From assembly GCA_026686845.1 (NCBI GenBank), contig JAIVEN010000020.1:8211501-8275500 (forward strand): a DNA stretch of 64,000 bases. Reading direction: 5' to 3'. Each line of letters starts with the position of its first letter. Position 1 is the first letter of the stretch. The position numbers and the translations under genes are program-made. The notes below the pieces were generated by a model that did no database searches, was not told the DNA's origin, and was given only the letters and a program-made list of their open reading frames with translations. This document shows, piece after piece, positions 10,206-23,583 of this stretch. Source of the DNA: Adenanthera pavonina (Eukaryota > Streptophyta > Magnoliopsida > Fabales > Fabaceae).

Positions 10206-13200
10206 GACCTCTAAAGAGTATGAGATGATGAGAAAGATTGATGAGCTCTACAGTTCTGATAGTTCTCTGAAAAACGATGGCCTAGGATAATTTTAGAAAG
10301 ATATAAAACCTTATTAATCAGCAGCTAGTATGAATGTTTACCTTAGACTTTTCTCTAATGTCAAGCCACAGACTAGAAAATAGCTCAAAGATATGATGGT
10401 AGGTTGCTAATGAGTATAAAAGCAAGTATCCTGCCTACAGTATAAGATCAGTGGTGAAATGTTTTTAGTAATGAATGTAAGAGGTCAGTAAGGAATAAAT
10501 GATAGTTATGAAAAGAATCAATGGGGAAAACTAGTGTAGGACTTAAAAAAAGATATGTTAGAAAAAAGAAATGAGTATTATCCAAGTGCAGGAATTTGGG
10601 CTGAGCCTAATCAAGATCCTATAAGGGAAGACATAGGATCGAACAAGATTTTCAATAGTGACAGCCATATAATAGTCATTGAATGAAAGTATTGCCTAAA
10701 TCCAGGAAGCGAACTATAGTACTGGTCCCTTCAGGTATAGTCCTGCTAAGAGTAAGGAAACACACATCTAAGGAAGAGGTAGGTCAACTCATGAGTAATA
10801 ATAAGCAAGTTTAGGCTAACTATACTATTTAGATTAAGCAGGTAGCCTTCTCAAACTAAACTAAGGACTCCAAATCCAAAGGATTGTTAAAGCTATGTAC
10901 GATAAATATCATGATGAATTTGGGAAGATATATTCAATTCTAGTTTTCCTTGGTACAGTACTAGAAGTCAAAGAGATTCTTAGAAGGGCATTATGATTAT
11001 AAGCTCCCTACAAGTAAATAGGTTAAGCTAGTACTTGATGCCATATCGAGTCAAGAGTTCTGGAATCGTATCAAGAAGTTTCCCTCAATGTTGAGTGTTT
11101 CACACTCTGAAAGACTGTGTCATTACCTAAACACTCTAAGTAGAATGCTATCATGAAAAAAAGGTTGAGATAGTAGAAGTCTCTGATGAGAATCTAGAGG
11201 AAGATCCTATAGAGATAACAAATGGCAATGCTAGATCTGACAACATTACTTGATCCCTATAAGCCAGTGTCATGACAATAAGCATGAATAAAGTATAATA
11301 GTGTATATGTAGCAAGATGCTGAATTAAGGATAGTAAAAGAAAAAGACTAGGGGTTGAGGCATGATGATGTATCATCACTAGTAAGGATATAATGAAAGT
11401 AGTAGTTAATATAATGGTGGAGTTCAAGTTGTTATCAATTGCAATTATTAATTGCAAGGTAAGAGTTATTAAGATATGAAGAGGTGTTCAACAAAGGCTG
11501 ATGGTACAAGTATAAACCTCTCAAATGACTCTAGTAGCAGTAAATAAATGTACTCCTGATCCAGATCACTTGCAAGTGATTTTTAATCATCAAGAATCTG
11601 TAGTAGTAAACCATTGAGTAGCTATAATAGATAGTTAATGCTCAGAGACAACTAGGAGAAAGTTAGAACCCTTAAGGTTCTGCTTATACTATAACAACCT
11701 TAGGTAAGTCAGTAAGTTCCTACGAAACAAGCTGTAAAGCAATTGGTTGAGAGTACTAGCCACCAATATACTATTGTGTAAGTGCTAGCTTTCATCTTTT
11801 AATGATAAATTTGACGTACAAGTTGCCAAAAAAAGCAGATTATGAGCTTTGAAAAGATTTCCAAGATAATGGGCTACACAACGGTAATGGAAGCTTAATG
11901 CTAAAGCAGGCTGACCAATAGTAGCAGAACACAGAATATGTTGATCAGGTAAAGGGCACTTTATTGACTGGGGAAGTATTATAAAATAATTTTATGAAAA
12001 ATATTTTCCCTAGTCTGTAAGAGAAAGCAGAATTATAAGGATCCACTAAGATGTGAATGAGTCAGTCATTGAAGGTACAATCAATTGGTTTGATATCCAA
12101 TCTTCCTTCAACAATATGTTGATAAGTGATGGAGGATAGAGAAGCTGGAAAAGGACTTGAAGCTAGCCATAAGAAAAGAGTTGTCTCAATGCAGCTTTAG
12201 ACTTTTAGTTCAGTAATTGAAGTGAACCGAATTACTAAAAAGAGTTTGAGTCATAAATATGTACTCTAGCACCTCCGGTCAATATGATAATAAGCCATGG
12301 AATAACAGGGGATTCAAGAAGCAAGGCAATAAGTGCAAAGGAGACAATTAAGTAAGCTAGCTCTTGTTTTTAAGAATGCGGAAAGGCTCATAGCAGAAGG
12401 TTATGCTTAGCAATGAATAATGTGTGCTCAAGTGTAAGGAGTCGGGATATTATACCCATGATAGTACTATAGAGGTGGCCAACTCCAAACCATATGTACA
12501 GGAAAAAGTCTTTATGGTAATCTCAGTATAAGGCCTGTAAGTCACTTGACCTTAGTAAAGGTATAATTGAGGTGCAAGCTAAATCCTGTAGCTATGCTAA
12601 GAAGTTTGGTCTGGAAGCCACTATTATATAAATTATACGAGCATGTCTTGATGAGAAACAAGGCTATAATCTCCATTGTCTATCTAAATAAGCACTGTAG
12701 CAATACGAAAAAAAAAAGTTGTATGCCTTTTCCTAGTAGTAATGTGAGCGTTGGCATGAATTAGGTTTTTACAGATAATCTCTTTCCAGATTGTAAGAAT
12801 AAGATGATGATGTTGCCTACCCCTTGAAAATGTTCCATGTGTTGAGATTAAGTTAAATGTTATTTTGGACAACTCAAGCTGATAAATGCTTGAAAGAGGA
12901 TGTAAAGAACATACATGAAAATTTGATAAGGATTCAATGCCTCTAAAATGAAAAGTTAGAAATGGATTTTTGATGTTTAAGACATGAGATATAAATCTAA
13001 GGTATAAAGTATTAGGCTAAGGTGAAAATAATAGCATGCAGTTAGAGAACTATGAAACCTTGAGATAGTGGATTGCTGAGCTTAGTTTGAAATCTAGCAA
13101 AAAGAAAGTTCTTGGCTGAAAGATCTCACAATGAATGAAATCTTCCATTAATTGCCAAGGAGATGAAGAATGGAGGCAACTCTTGGGAAGAAGCCCAATT

Positions 13201-15243
13201 GAGCAAAGAGAAGAAATCCTCCATATGATAAAAGCAGCCGAGGCAAGGCAAATGAGAGGTAGCTCTTGAGGAGAAGCCCAATTGAGTAAAGAGATGAAAT
13301 CCTCCATCAGATGAGTCGCTAAGGCAAAGTAATGGAAAGTAGCTTCTAGGGTGATACCCAATTGAGCAAGAATGAGTAATGGTGAGAGGTCAAGACTAGA
13401 TCCTAACTAGGCTAGCAAGAGTCTTTCGAAAGGTAGAAAAGTTTTCTTTAAATTGCTAGACTGCTGATTGACCTTGGCTGAATAGCTAAGAAAAGTTATG
13501 TGACAACAGACATATTAGTAATGTTGAAGAGCAAAGAGTAAATAACCACATCCTTAATATTATTTAGACCCCAACTCATAAAGAACCAAACAATCTTAAA
13601 GGCTATGATAGGATAAGTAGAGTACAAGGTTCGGGGGTATGTTTATACGTAAAGGCATAGTGATAAATTGAATCACTAAGCTAGTAAAGGCTAAAGTAAA
13701 AAAAAAAAAAAGAAGTAGTATAAGTATAAGGATTGAATGTCCTAGAGTTAAAAGCAGTAAGTTACCCAGAGGTTACACAAATGAGTTATGGCTTAAAAGG
13801 AAGGCCAATGCCGCATTCTCTAAGTCCAAGAATGGCAAGAGTATAGCAAAACCCCTCAACACTTTATAGTTAAGCGTTCACTGGTGAGAGAAATTTTATA
13901 ATGAGTGACCTATTGGGAAGTATGAAAACATGTAAAAAGTAAGAAAGATGTGTTGATAGTTAAAATTGGGCATTATGAATCAGGATAATATCAATTAGTC
14001 ATACTAAGATACCTATCAGGCTACATGGATAAAAGTATGAGCAATTTATTGTGATTCTCTGGGATGATGTGTTAAAAGTACTCTAAATATTTAGAGGAGC
14101 ATGAAAAACAACTAAGAATTTTTGAAATGTAATTAAAGAAAAAGCTTGCTGAACTTAGTAGATGAGAGTTAGGCTCCAAGAAGTACGGTTAGTAGGCTAT
14201 AGAATCTCCCATATGAATCGCAGGAGATCCTAGTAAAGCAAGTAAAGTTATGAAATAGGAGAGACCAAACACTATAATAGAGATGAAAGGTCTATGAGTT
14301 TAGCAAGAAGTTCTGAAAAATTTCTCTCAAGTTATCTTGCCACTTAGTTAGAAGAGAAAGCTTTTGTAGGAAATGAATTATGAAATGAGTTTTTACAAGC
14401 TAAAGAAGTTAAACCTCCTCCCCTGAGATAATTAATCATGATCCAATAATGATCCTAAGGGTCTATAATGATGAAAGTAAGTGTTAGATCAGGGTACGAG
14501 TAATGTAACAGGGTTGAGTGGTAGGTAATAGCTAAAGTTTTATATGATAATTTTTATGAAAAGCATGTTTCCACTTATAGCAGCAGTAAGTAATACTCTC
14601 AAGAAGTAGAGTGACTAAAAGTTGTTATAGCTAGTATAAGTTATTTATGGTATTACCATAGAAGTATTTGAGATCAAAATATCCTCAAGTGATTATGAGA
14701 TAAGAGAAAAGTTGAACTTGAGGCACAGAAAGTAGAATAAAAAGAAAGATGTGATGACTTTGTAAGTATTATCTAGACAAAGCTGATGAGATAAGCTTAT
14801 ACCTTCATAGAAAGATTATTCATGCAGATAGCCTAAAGTTATAAAAGAAGAGAAATGAATGGTGTCAGGTGCCAATGAAAGAAGTATAATATGAACAAGA
14901 TAACAGAAAGTTGTGGAAGTGAGAATGAGGATGTTATGAATAGAAATTTCTAACACCCTTAAAGTAAAGATAGTTTATGATGTCCTTACAATTCCCAGTT
15001 CAAAGAGTATGAACCAAACCTTTTAAATGTCATAAATGAATAAATGATACCAGAGTAAAGTATTGACTGATAAGTCAAATAAATAAGAAATGAAAGTATT
15101 CCTCTGGTTAAAGTGGACTGGCAGGGTTTAAGGTCAGAAGAAGCAATTTAGGAAATGGAGGACGACATGAGATGAAAATACCCAGAGCTATTTGATTATG
15201 TTTTAAGTTTCGAGGATGAAATTTTGTTCAAGGGCAATAGAAA
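10206..15243 (+). pseudogene. Decayed gag-pol interior of gypsy element E
   Basis: No long ORF survives in these 5 kb. Two landmarks identify it. A zinc-knuckle-like remnant lies at about 12377-12471 (CGKAHSRRLC, then CKESGYYTHD after a frameshift), typical of gag in Tekay/Del-type chromoviruses. The last bases (about 15205-15243) read TTTCGAGGATGAAATTTTGT followed by CAAGGGCAATAGAAA, the usual gypsy pol end and polypurine tract just before a 3' LTR. Protease, RT and integrase could not be recognised by eye. The 5' part, with the PBS, is missing and replaced by family-D DNA and copia N. Lineage assignment is inference. Confidence 0.6.
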
Positions 15244-15328
15244 TGCAACAACCATAAATTTCCATATATGATTTTTAATACAGTTTATGTTTAGAATATG
15301 AGGAATGAAGATATACAATGAATTATGG

Positions 15329-15954
15329 TTTCAATAAATTACATTGAATTCTGATGAGCATATACTGAATGAAGGTATACAATGAATATTGATTTCAATA
15401 AGTTACATTGAATTCTATTGAGCATACACTGAATGGAAGTGTATAATAAATATTGGTTTCAATAAGTTACATTGAATTCTGATGAGTATACATTGAATAA
15501 ACGTATACAATGAATATTGGTTTTAATAAGTTACATTGAATTGAATTCTGATGAGCATACAGTGAGCGGAGGTATATAATGAATATTGGTTTCAATAAGT
15601 TACATTGAATTCTGATGAGTATACACTTAACGGAGGTATACAGTCAATATTGGTTTCAATAAGTTACATTAAATTCTGATGAGTATACACTGAATGAAGG
15701 TATACAATAAATATTGGTTTCACTAAGTTACATTGAATTTTGATAAGCATACACTAAATGGAGGCATACAATGAATATTAGTTTCAATAAGTTACATTGA
15801 ATTCTGATGAGTATACACTGAATGAAGGTATACAATAAATAACAGTTTCAATAAGTTACATTGAGTTATAATGAGCATACATTGAATGAAGGTATACAAT
15901 GAATTACATTGAATTATGATGAGCATACACTAAATGATTGTATACAATGAATTG
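15329..15954 (+). repeat. ~64-bp tandem repeats in U3 of the E 3' LTR
   Basis: About nine units of the same sequence as at 5579-5986, one with a 5-bp internal duplication (GAATTGAATT). The last unit is followed by a partial one before the TATA box. Confidence 0.85.
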
Positions 15955-15983
15955 ATATCACTTGCTGGTCAAGACATCAATAC

Positions 15984-15991
15984 TATAAATA
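15984..15991 (+). promoter_or_regulatory. TATA box of the E 3' LTR
   Basis: TATAAATA in ACTATAAATACCCCTCCC, equivalent to 6016-6023. Confidence 0.65.
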
Positions 15992-17760
15992 CCCCTCCCA
16001 TTTCTTCATTTCAGCACATCACCAGTTGAGAGTGAGAGTTAGGAGTAAGTGAGAGAAAGACAAAGCCGAGGGAGAGAAAAAGAGTGTGAGTGAAAGAGAA
16101 GGAAAAGAAAGGAAGGTTAGCTTCAAGTAAGGTACTTAAAAAATTCAAGAAGGAAGGCAAGCTGCTTAGCTCAGGAAACTTTTCGGTGGAGGTAGTATAT
16201 TATTTATTTTACGCATTTTCTATGAATTAATTATGGATGTTATGTGATATTATTCGATGAGTTGTTTCAATGTAAATGTTTTGAAATGCTATGGATGTCT
16301 AGTATTAAAAGGAAACTCTGTTGAGATTTTTATAGATGCATAAAATATGAGTTATTTGGTTGTTTGCATAACTACCTGATTATGAATATGATTTGTTTGA
16401 ATAAATATATATACTACTGAGATTTCCCCAAATCTCACAATGACCAACAATGTTAGGGCCAAGCACAAACAAAGGCAAAGGTAAGGAGGTGGTTAACTAA
16501 GAGGAAGCAGACTGGAAGATATTATTTTGTATTAGAATAAATATAATTAAATTATGGTCATATGTTTTAGTTATAATTTCTACTTGCTAGCTTTACTTTA
16601 GATATTCTGAAACAATAGTCAGATAATTACAGTATGGTTGGTTTGATTATTATTAATTAAAGTAAACTTTCAATTAAGTTATTATCTTTTGAGTAACCTA
16701 ATTGTGAAAAGTTTAAAAGTTTAATTGTTCTAGGTTTTTAATTCTTTCCGCTAGATATATAAAGTATCATTAAAAGCCTAGTAAACTAAGGTGTTACAGT
16801 GTGCATACCACGATATAAAAACAAATCATACACACACATATATCCATATCGTGATATGAATGGAAATATAAATATATACACATATATACCCACTTATAAC
16901 ATATACAGAATACAAACACCCAAATGCCTCATATTGTCAATACTACACTCGTGGTTCCACTAGCTTTCTTGAGCACCAATCTCATATCCTGCCTTCTCCA
17001 ATTAGCCAACAACCTTAATAAAATCATAATACTTTAATTAACATACAATCCAAATACCCAAATTCCACAATTCAACTACTTTAGCCTAACCCAAGGTTCC
17101 AACACCACTTTCATGCATCATAAAACTCCTAGAGACCAATCAAACATCAATCAATCCCATACACTTCGAATTCCCAAGAGCATTAACTAAGAACAACCTA
17201 GGGTTAAGCTTAAATCATGCATATATCCCTCAAAACTCAAACCCAAGGAACAAGAACACCAAATCATAGTCCATTAACCTCATTTCATCCATTTCAATCA
17301 GTAGGATTTGGTCAAAACTAAAGATCCCAACTTATAACCAAGAAAACTCAAGTTTAAAACCGAAGAAAATGGAGAGGGGGGAGTAGGGATCACTTACCAA
17401 CTAAGATCCAAGTTTCAAGAAGCTGGAAATTGCAAACCCTAACACTGCTTCTCTGTCATCCCCTCCATTTCTTTCTTTTCTCTCGTGCTCAGCCGACTGG
17501 ACTAAACCAGATTTAAACAAAATTTTTTATTCTCTCCATAACCTCAGGAAAGCTCACCACAGCACCACTGCTTTCAGCCAGAAGATGCTACTGGAATTCA
17601 CTCTTGCCATGGCGGCCCTACTTCTCGCTGCAACATAGAGCTAATTTCTTCTCCACTTGAACCTTGGCTCCGTCTAGTTTCCTTAGGTGCTACATACAAT
17701 ACCAAAGACACTCAGTTAGCTTGGGACCTAGTTAGAGACAATGTAATGAGGGTTATTACA

Positions 17761-20700
17761 GAAATTGTCAGGTATTTTGTTCTTGACGTAATTTAAAAAC
17801 TTGAGCCATCTGAAATTATATAATGATTCTCCATATATGCAATTGATATTACTAATTCTAATTCTAATGTATCCTATCATTTAGTGTCAATGATTCTCCA
17901 CAATAGATTATTCGTTCCCATGTTATCACTATTTATAGTTTGTACATGACTGAGAGATTTATTTACGTGAGTGATTAGTTTAATAGTTTTAATATTGAAG
18001 TCTTCCTTTTGATGTCAAAAGGGGTTACAAATAGAGCATAAAGGCTTGTACAAAGTACAAATCTGGGGAGTTTTATTGAAGTCTTTGATTTTTATCTTTA
18101 AGAGTTTTCTTTGGCTTGAACTCTACCAGTCTAGCTTCCCCGCCCCCTCCCTTCAACCGTTTGACCAAAAACAAAGTGACATGGTTTTATAATGTTTACT
18201 TATTGGTCCCATGTACTTTCTAGGTCTTTATTTATATTTATATGAGTCAATTTGCATTGCAACCACCCTTTTTTAAGTCTCTTTTTTGTTTTAATTTTTA
18301 ATTTGTGGCTGAGCTAGAGTTTGCCAAAGTCCAAAGCCCACTTCCCAACTTGTCTAAGATAAATTTATATTATTTATTTATTTAATTTTATTTACTTCAA
18401 AACAAGTTTGTTTTCTTGTTTCACGATGTAATGAAAGTATAGAATTTATGGCCATTTGCTAATTATTTTGATAAAGAACTATATCTATAGGTTGACCCAC
18501 ATGTATACGCATGTGCTCTTGGCTATTCAGCAGCATGATAGTTACAACTTCCCTCCATTCTTGTTAAGACACGTTCTGTTAATGTGATATGCGTAGTCAT
18601 GCGCTAAACATGTCCATAGAGACATTAATTATCAAGTCTCATGCAATACAATCTTATTTTACCCTCTCGTTAAATATATTTAATTTTAATTTGGATCTTT
18701 TGAACCAGATGAATAAAATACTTTCCAGGGTTATTTGTTATATTATCGATGAGTGGCTTCTTTTAGGGCAATGAAATGGGAAAGGATTTATTTTATTTTA
18801 AATCATTTGAATTATGGTTGTCACCAAGGGCGCAATTCCAGCCACCCATTGTTATTAAGCATCAAATTGGTCTAATAACAATTATTTATTTTCGCTAGCA
18901 CCTTGATCAGTGTTTTAGTTTTTCACTCTCTCCACTTCTATATATAAGATCTTTTGTCCTGATTCTATATATAAGACTATTTATAATATATGAGATAATA
19001 TTTATTATATATTTTTAAAAAATACTCATATTTAATGTATTCAAAGAGAAAGAGATTAAATAAGGATAGTTTTAGAAAAATGTTGGGATTTTTAAAAAAA
19101 TTAAGATAATTAATTAGTTTTAATTTTAATTATTAATCTACATGATTTGATTAAAAGAGTCTTATATTACAAATCAGATAAAATATTTTTTAATGTAAAG
19201 CTGGATTAGACTCAGTCGAAGACCAAAGCCCACTTGCCAACTTTAGTCAACATAAATTTATATTATTTATTTAGGTGAAAATCTACTTGTAGTCCCTTAA
19301 CTATGATACGAGTTTTATTTTACTTCTTTAATTCTTTTAAAGTTTTATTATAACCCTTTAAGTTTTAAAACGTAATCCAAGTTTTTAATTGTTTACTTCA
19401 TTATATAAGTTAGTGGAAAATGTTGATTCAGTATATTGGAAAATATTTGAAAAAAGAAACAACTTCTTGTTAATTTTATAATTATAATGGTTAGCTAAAA
19501 AATCTTAAAATTACTTTAAAGTCTCAAAATAGTAATTATAACTTAAAATAAGTATAAATATGTTCAATTGCATTAATTTTTCCTTACTACAAGTGCAAAA
19601 CACATATGGAAGCCTGGCGATTCAATTCAGGTTTTATTCGTAAGGTTATAATAGTTTATTTTAATATTTTAAAATATTCTATCTATAACAATATTTTTTT
19701 GCCAATGATTATAATTATAAGATTAATAAATTTATAATAATATTAATAAATTGTCTTTTTAGTTGGATAAAAATAGGCTTTGGCATTTATTTATTTAATT
19801 TTCCTTTCTTCAAAACAATTATATTTTATTGTTTCATGATGAAAGAAAAGTAAGGATTGTTTGGTATGAGGAGAAGTTAAACTTCATAGAAAATAGATTG
19901 ATTATCAAAAAAAATATGCAATTGTTTAGAAAGTTAGACTGGTTTAACTTAGGAAATTATATTTTTCGAGTAAACCCAAAGTAAGTTCTACTTCTCCAGT
20001 GAATTATCATATTTTTAAAAAATTCCTTTAGACTAAGTTTCATATTGATAAAAATGATATTTATGAATTTCATATTAAAATGTATTAACAAAAATCCCCC
20101 AAAACTTTTATGCTTTCTTGTTGCATTTTTTTTTTAACCATGATATATAGACCAAACAATTTTCGTTCACCACCGCATGCTAATTAATTAAAGAATAGAA
20201 CTACGTTTACTTGTTAACTAAAAGAAAAACTATGTTTACCCTTCTCTTGGGAGCCAAGTCCACACAAGATGCAAGGACACAATATGTGAGGTCTCCGCTC
20301 CATTATTCAAGTATTTTATTATATATTTTTTGTCTTTTTTCAGTGGGTATGAAAATTATCTCCAATAAAAATAGAAAAGAAATATTTTAAATGATTGAGA
20401 TCAAAATGAATTTTTTATCTCTTAATAAAGTGTTTTCTATATAAATAATTATAAATTAAATGCAGAATAACTTATTTAAGAGGTTAATTATCTCAGTATA
20501 TTTATTTTTTTTTTTCTGAAAAAAATACTTACATTGAATGCCTCTTGTACTCTTTTGTTGCTGTCTTTGGTTCTTGGGGGAAAGAAAGTTGTTGCCAGCT
20601 GTTCCATAATCGGTCAACTAAACTAAACGTGACTAGGGTGAGATCTATTCTCGTATTTTTCTATCTATCCAACAATCTCAGTACGTCAATTCCAGGTTGT

Positions 20701-21844
20701 CGATCATACACTCAGGTCAGGAAAAAAAGAGAGATCATATACACGTCCATTGAGCTTGATGTCCCATTGCCACGTGGCCTTCTGAACCTTTACAGGGCCC
20801 GTGTCTTCTAACCAAAGCAAGCTCCCTCTGATTCCAAGTTCCTGGAGTCCCACAATATATCTCTCTCCCTCCCTCATCACGTGATCATGCTGGCGCATTT
20901 TGCATTTCTACTTATGATGTTATTCGCCCTGCTACTATTTTTCCGTGTCAACCCAAATGAACAAGAAGTAAACGAATTCCACGTTCGGAAAATTTTTGGG
21001 TTGGGTCAAAGTTTGGGCTAATCTTGTATTTGTATTTGACTCATTTTGAAAGTTTATCTTATAAATTTACCCTTACCTTTTAACGTGTTTTTAGCCATCG
21101 AAATGAAAAAGTTACTTTTCAGTCAATAAATATGCTTTTACCCATGATTATTATATTAAACTTACTTTTATAATAAAAAAATCTAAATATAAATGATATT
21201 ATAATAAATTTATTTTTATTCATACTTCATTTTGATAAACTTCATTTTATTCTAACTTCAATTTACAAAGCGAAAATCAAACAGGCTCAAAATCTCTATA
21301 CACAATTAAAATATTACGAAGTGATCAAACATGAGTTGCAAAAGAAAACTTAGAAACCAATGATTATTGAATAAGTAAATTGGGTTCAATTGCTTTAAAT
21401 AAAGTTAATAATTCATTAGAAACCAATGATTATTGAATTAAGTAAACTAGGTTCAATTTGCTTTAAATAAAGCTAATAATTCATATATAGTCTGAAACTA
21501 TAAACACATACACAGAGTACATGTGGTTATATAGCTTAAGAGGTAGGGACTTTGAGCTGTCACCTACGATAGATGGTTTTGTTGAGTTTTGTTAGTCCAC
21601 TTAAAATAAACAAACAAGAAAAAAAAAATATCAACACACAGAAATGAGATGGCTGGAAATTAAGAACTTATTCTATTTTAAACCATTTAATACGGCTGTC
21701 ATGGGCTGGCATTATTGCAATCACGCATCATGATTGAGCCTCTAAATGTTGGCAGTTATATAAGCAAATTTTAAGGAAAATGAGGGGGAAATGCAGGTAA
21801 GGATTCCTTTGCAATTTTTAAAAGAAATGCAAAGAAAAGTTGAG
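17761..21844. other. Gene-poor segment with a paralogue at 47395-49333
   Basis: No ORF here resembles a protein. Several stretches match the segment at 47395-49333 in the same order: about 18250-18470 with 47610-47830, 20190-20320 with 48185-48310, 20530-20895 with 48350-48790, and 21640-21750 with 49130-49230. The left copy is longer through AT-rich insertions. It looks like an old segmental duplication of intergenic or promoter DNA. Confidence 0.6.
20530..20895. promoter_or_regulatory. Conserved promoter-like block with G-boxes
   Basis: This block keeps clear similarity to 48350-48790. It holds two G-box-type ACGT elements, CCACGTGGCC (20770-20779) and CACGTGATCA (20878-20887), and a CATATATCTCTCTCCCT-like pyrimidine tract. 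The second G-box and the CT tract are conserved in the other copy, which also has GACACGTGTC. Role as a promoter is inference; no gene follows in either copy. Confidence 0.35.
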
Positions 21845-22030
21845 ATTTTTCACTGTAGTTCTAAAAATAACCACAAAGGAAAGTGAGTTTATAAAAATAA
21901 CCGCAAAAGAAAGTGAGCCTCACTTTTCTTAGTGGTTGTTTTTAAAACCACAAAAGAAACACAAACAAAAGTCCAGTTTCCAAAAAAAATAAACTTTCCT
22001 TTGTAGTTCTTTAGATAATCACAAAGGAAA
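21845..22030. mobile_element. CACTA-like subterminal repeat cluster
   Basis: Motifs of the form AACCACAAAGGAAAG and its inverse CTTTCCTTTGTAGTT recur at least five times in both orientations, with a CACTGTAG near 21850. This pattern is typical of CACTA subterminal regions. No defined ends were found. Confidence 0.4.
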
Positions 22031-22616
22031 GACCTACATTTACTTTAATCTTTATGTTAGAAAAAGTACAGGCTACATATTACTATATGTGACCATTAAT
22101 AAAAAGAGATCCAATGATTCCTTTCTTACCTTTTTTTTCCATCCTTTAACCAATCATCCTCTCTCTCATATCTATTTAATATCATTTTTTATTCTCACTT
22201 TCCAAAAACTTCTCTCTCTCTCTCATCATTCTTTTTTGTTCTCTTTCCACGGTGGTTTCTACAAAAACATCTTTTCCGTTCACTTACCCCTCTCTTTCGC
22301 CCATCTGCATGGCAACAAGGTAGCACCGGCGAGATTTGTGTGAAGGCAAGATTTGTTTGCCACACCACGCCATCTATTGGTCAATAGTAGTGACCTACTC
22401 AGATGAGCTCGTTTTGTGGATTCAATTTTGATCTAGATCTAGATCTTGAGATGGCAACAAGTTAGCAACGGCAAGATTTAGGTGAAGGTGAGATATAGGT
22501 CTTCAACATCAAAATCCTTCACACCACTAGACCTGCTTTGCCATTTATCTTCATGAGCTATTCGCTATCCTTCAATGGAGAAGCCATACTCAGCACCCAT
22601 GGCATAACAAAATTGT
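22031..22616. other. Pyrimidine-rich leader-like stretch, no gene seen
   Basis: CT-rich sequence (22180-22290) followed by short coding-like text without a recognisable protein. It may be interior DNA of the flanking CACTA-like element. Confidence 0.3.
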
Positions 22617-22795
22617 CACTACTGTAAAAAGTATTTTTTTAAATTGGTTATTTTAGCTCATTTATGTTGGGTTGTATCGGAAACATAAATCTGACCAATG
22701 TAAACAATAAGCAATTATAGGACAGTTGTATAACCAATGTAGAAAATCATTTTCTATGTCGGTTAAATCTACAACCGATGTAGAAATTGCTCTCT
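22617..22795 (+). mobile_element. CACTA-type transposon end
   Basis: It begins CACTACTGTAAAAAGT at 22617 and continues with subterminal motifs built on ACCAATGTA/ACAACCGATGTAGAAA and their inverses (22690-22790). The opposite end was not found. Confidence 0.5.
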
Positions 22796-23061
22796 TTTTT
22801 AAAAAAAAAAAACTCATTACTACATAAATACATAAATGGAATTTGGGAACATTTCTTTTCAGGCTTCAAAAGCGTTTTCAAAACATTTCCATTTTCTATT
22901 ATTTGGAAATGCTTCTTTGAGGAAATGCTTCCAAAGATCTCCTTTTCTGAAGAAAAAAGATAATTCCTTTTTTTAGCCAAGCTGTCACCAGATAAAGTAA
23001 GAAAATGATATATACAACTAATGGAAAATAATAAAGCATTCTTCAAAAGAAATCATGCTAA
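22796..23061. other. No feature recognised
   Basis: AT-rich sequence with an A-run near 22800; the minus-strand ORF across it has no protein-like signature. Confidence 0.3.
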
Positions 23062-23212
23062 GCATCATTCTTAACCATCATTGTTGGTGGCACCAGCAAA
23101 GTGAAATATGAAGATGAAAATATTGATGCAAGATGCATCAATTTGTTGATAGATATTCAACCCAAATTCATGAGAGCTTTGCAACTAGATGTTTTGAAGC
23201 AATCATGCTAAG
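23062..23212 (+). pseudogene. Short coding-like segment flanked by 15-bp direct repeats
   Basis: About 45 codons read without a stop, including TSKVKYEDENIDARC and LIDIQPKFMRALQL, which looks like real protein. The segment is bracketed by the direct repeat AATCATGCTAAGCAT (23051-23065 and 23201-23215). That layout suggests a small insertion carrying an exon fragment. I do not recognise the protein. No poly(A) is visible. Confidence 0.3.
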
Positions 23213-23583
23213 CATAAAATAATGTGCAAATAAGAGGAAATTTTGGTTCATCATTTGATTACCTTGACCAAACTTCAGGCATAGCTACTTTTGGTGTGTT
23301 TATCTTATGTTTTCTTGGATCCTAGTACAGAAAAGAACATTAACATCAGTAGGCTTGTAAAAAGTCTACTCTGTACTACAAAACCAAATCATCTCATGTA
23401 ACAATATAGTTCACGAGCATCTCTGTAGGTTTAATGGCAATTTTAGAGAAAAAGAAACCCACTTTAAATTCATGGTGAGTTACTTGCACATTGAGTTTAT
23501 ATTATAAGCCATTTATCTACTATCATAAATTGAATAATAGCACCACAATACTATCCATATTCTAACTTATTGCAATGTAAGGG

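Larger units (their letters stand above)
15244..16798 (+). repeat. 3' LTR of gypsy element E (1555 bp)
   Basis: It starts TGCAACAACC and ends GGTGTTACA, followed by GTGTG. It is about 200 bp longer than the 5' LTR, mainly because it has about nine rather than six ~64-bp tandem units. Otherwise identity is high, including the TATA box and the GAGATTT/AAATCTC hairpin near 16420. Confidence 0.85.
3936..17760 (-). mobile_element. Family-D gypsy-type solo LTR, split by nested elements
   Basis: The unit starts TGTAACACC and ends GGTTATTACA, flanked by a perfect TSD GAAAT (3931-3935 and 17761-17765). Its own sequence is 3936-5476 plus 16799-17760, together about 2.5 kb, like the other family-D copies in this window (25264, 39188, 49334, 57271). 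The sense direction is taken as minus because the conserved CTGAGAC..GTCTCACACC palindrome reads that way. No PBS or coding region of its own is present, so it is a solo LTR. Family E inserted at its ATGTG (5472-5476), and further rearrangement duplicated part of its right half (6833-7398). Confidence 0.75.

Noticed and set aside
20545..20811. 88-codon ORF in the G-box block
   Set aside because: Not open in the paralogous copy at 48350-48790, so not a conserved protein.
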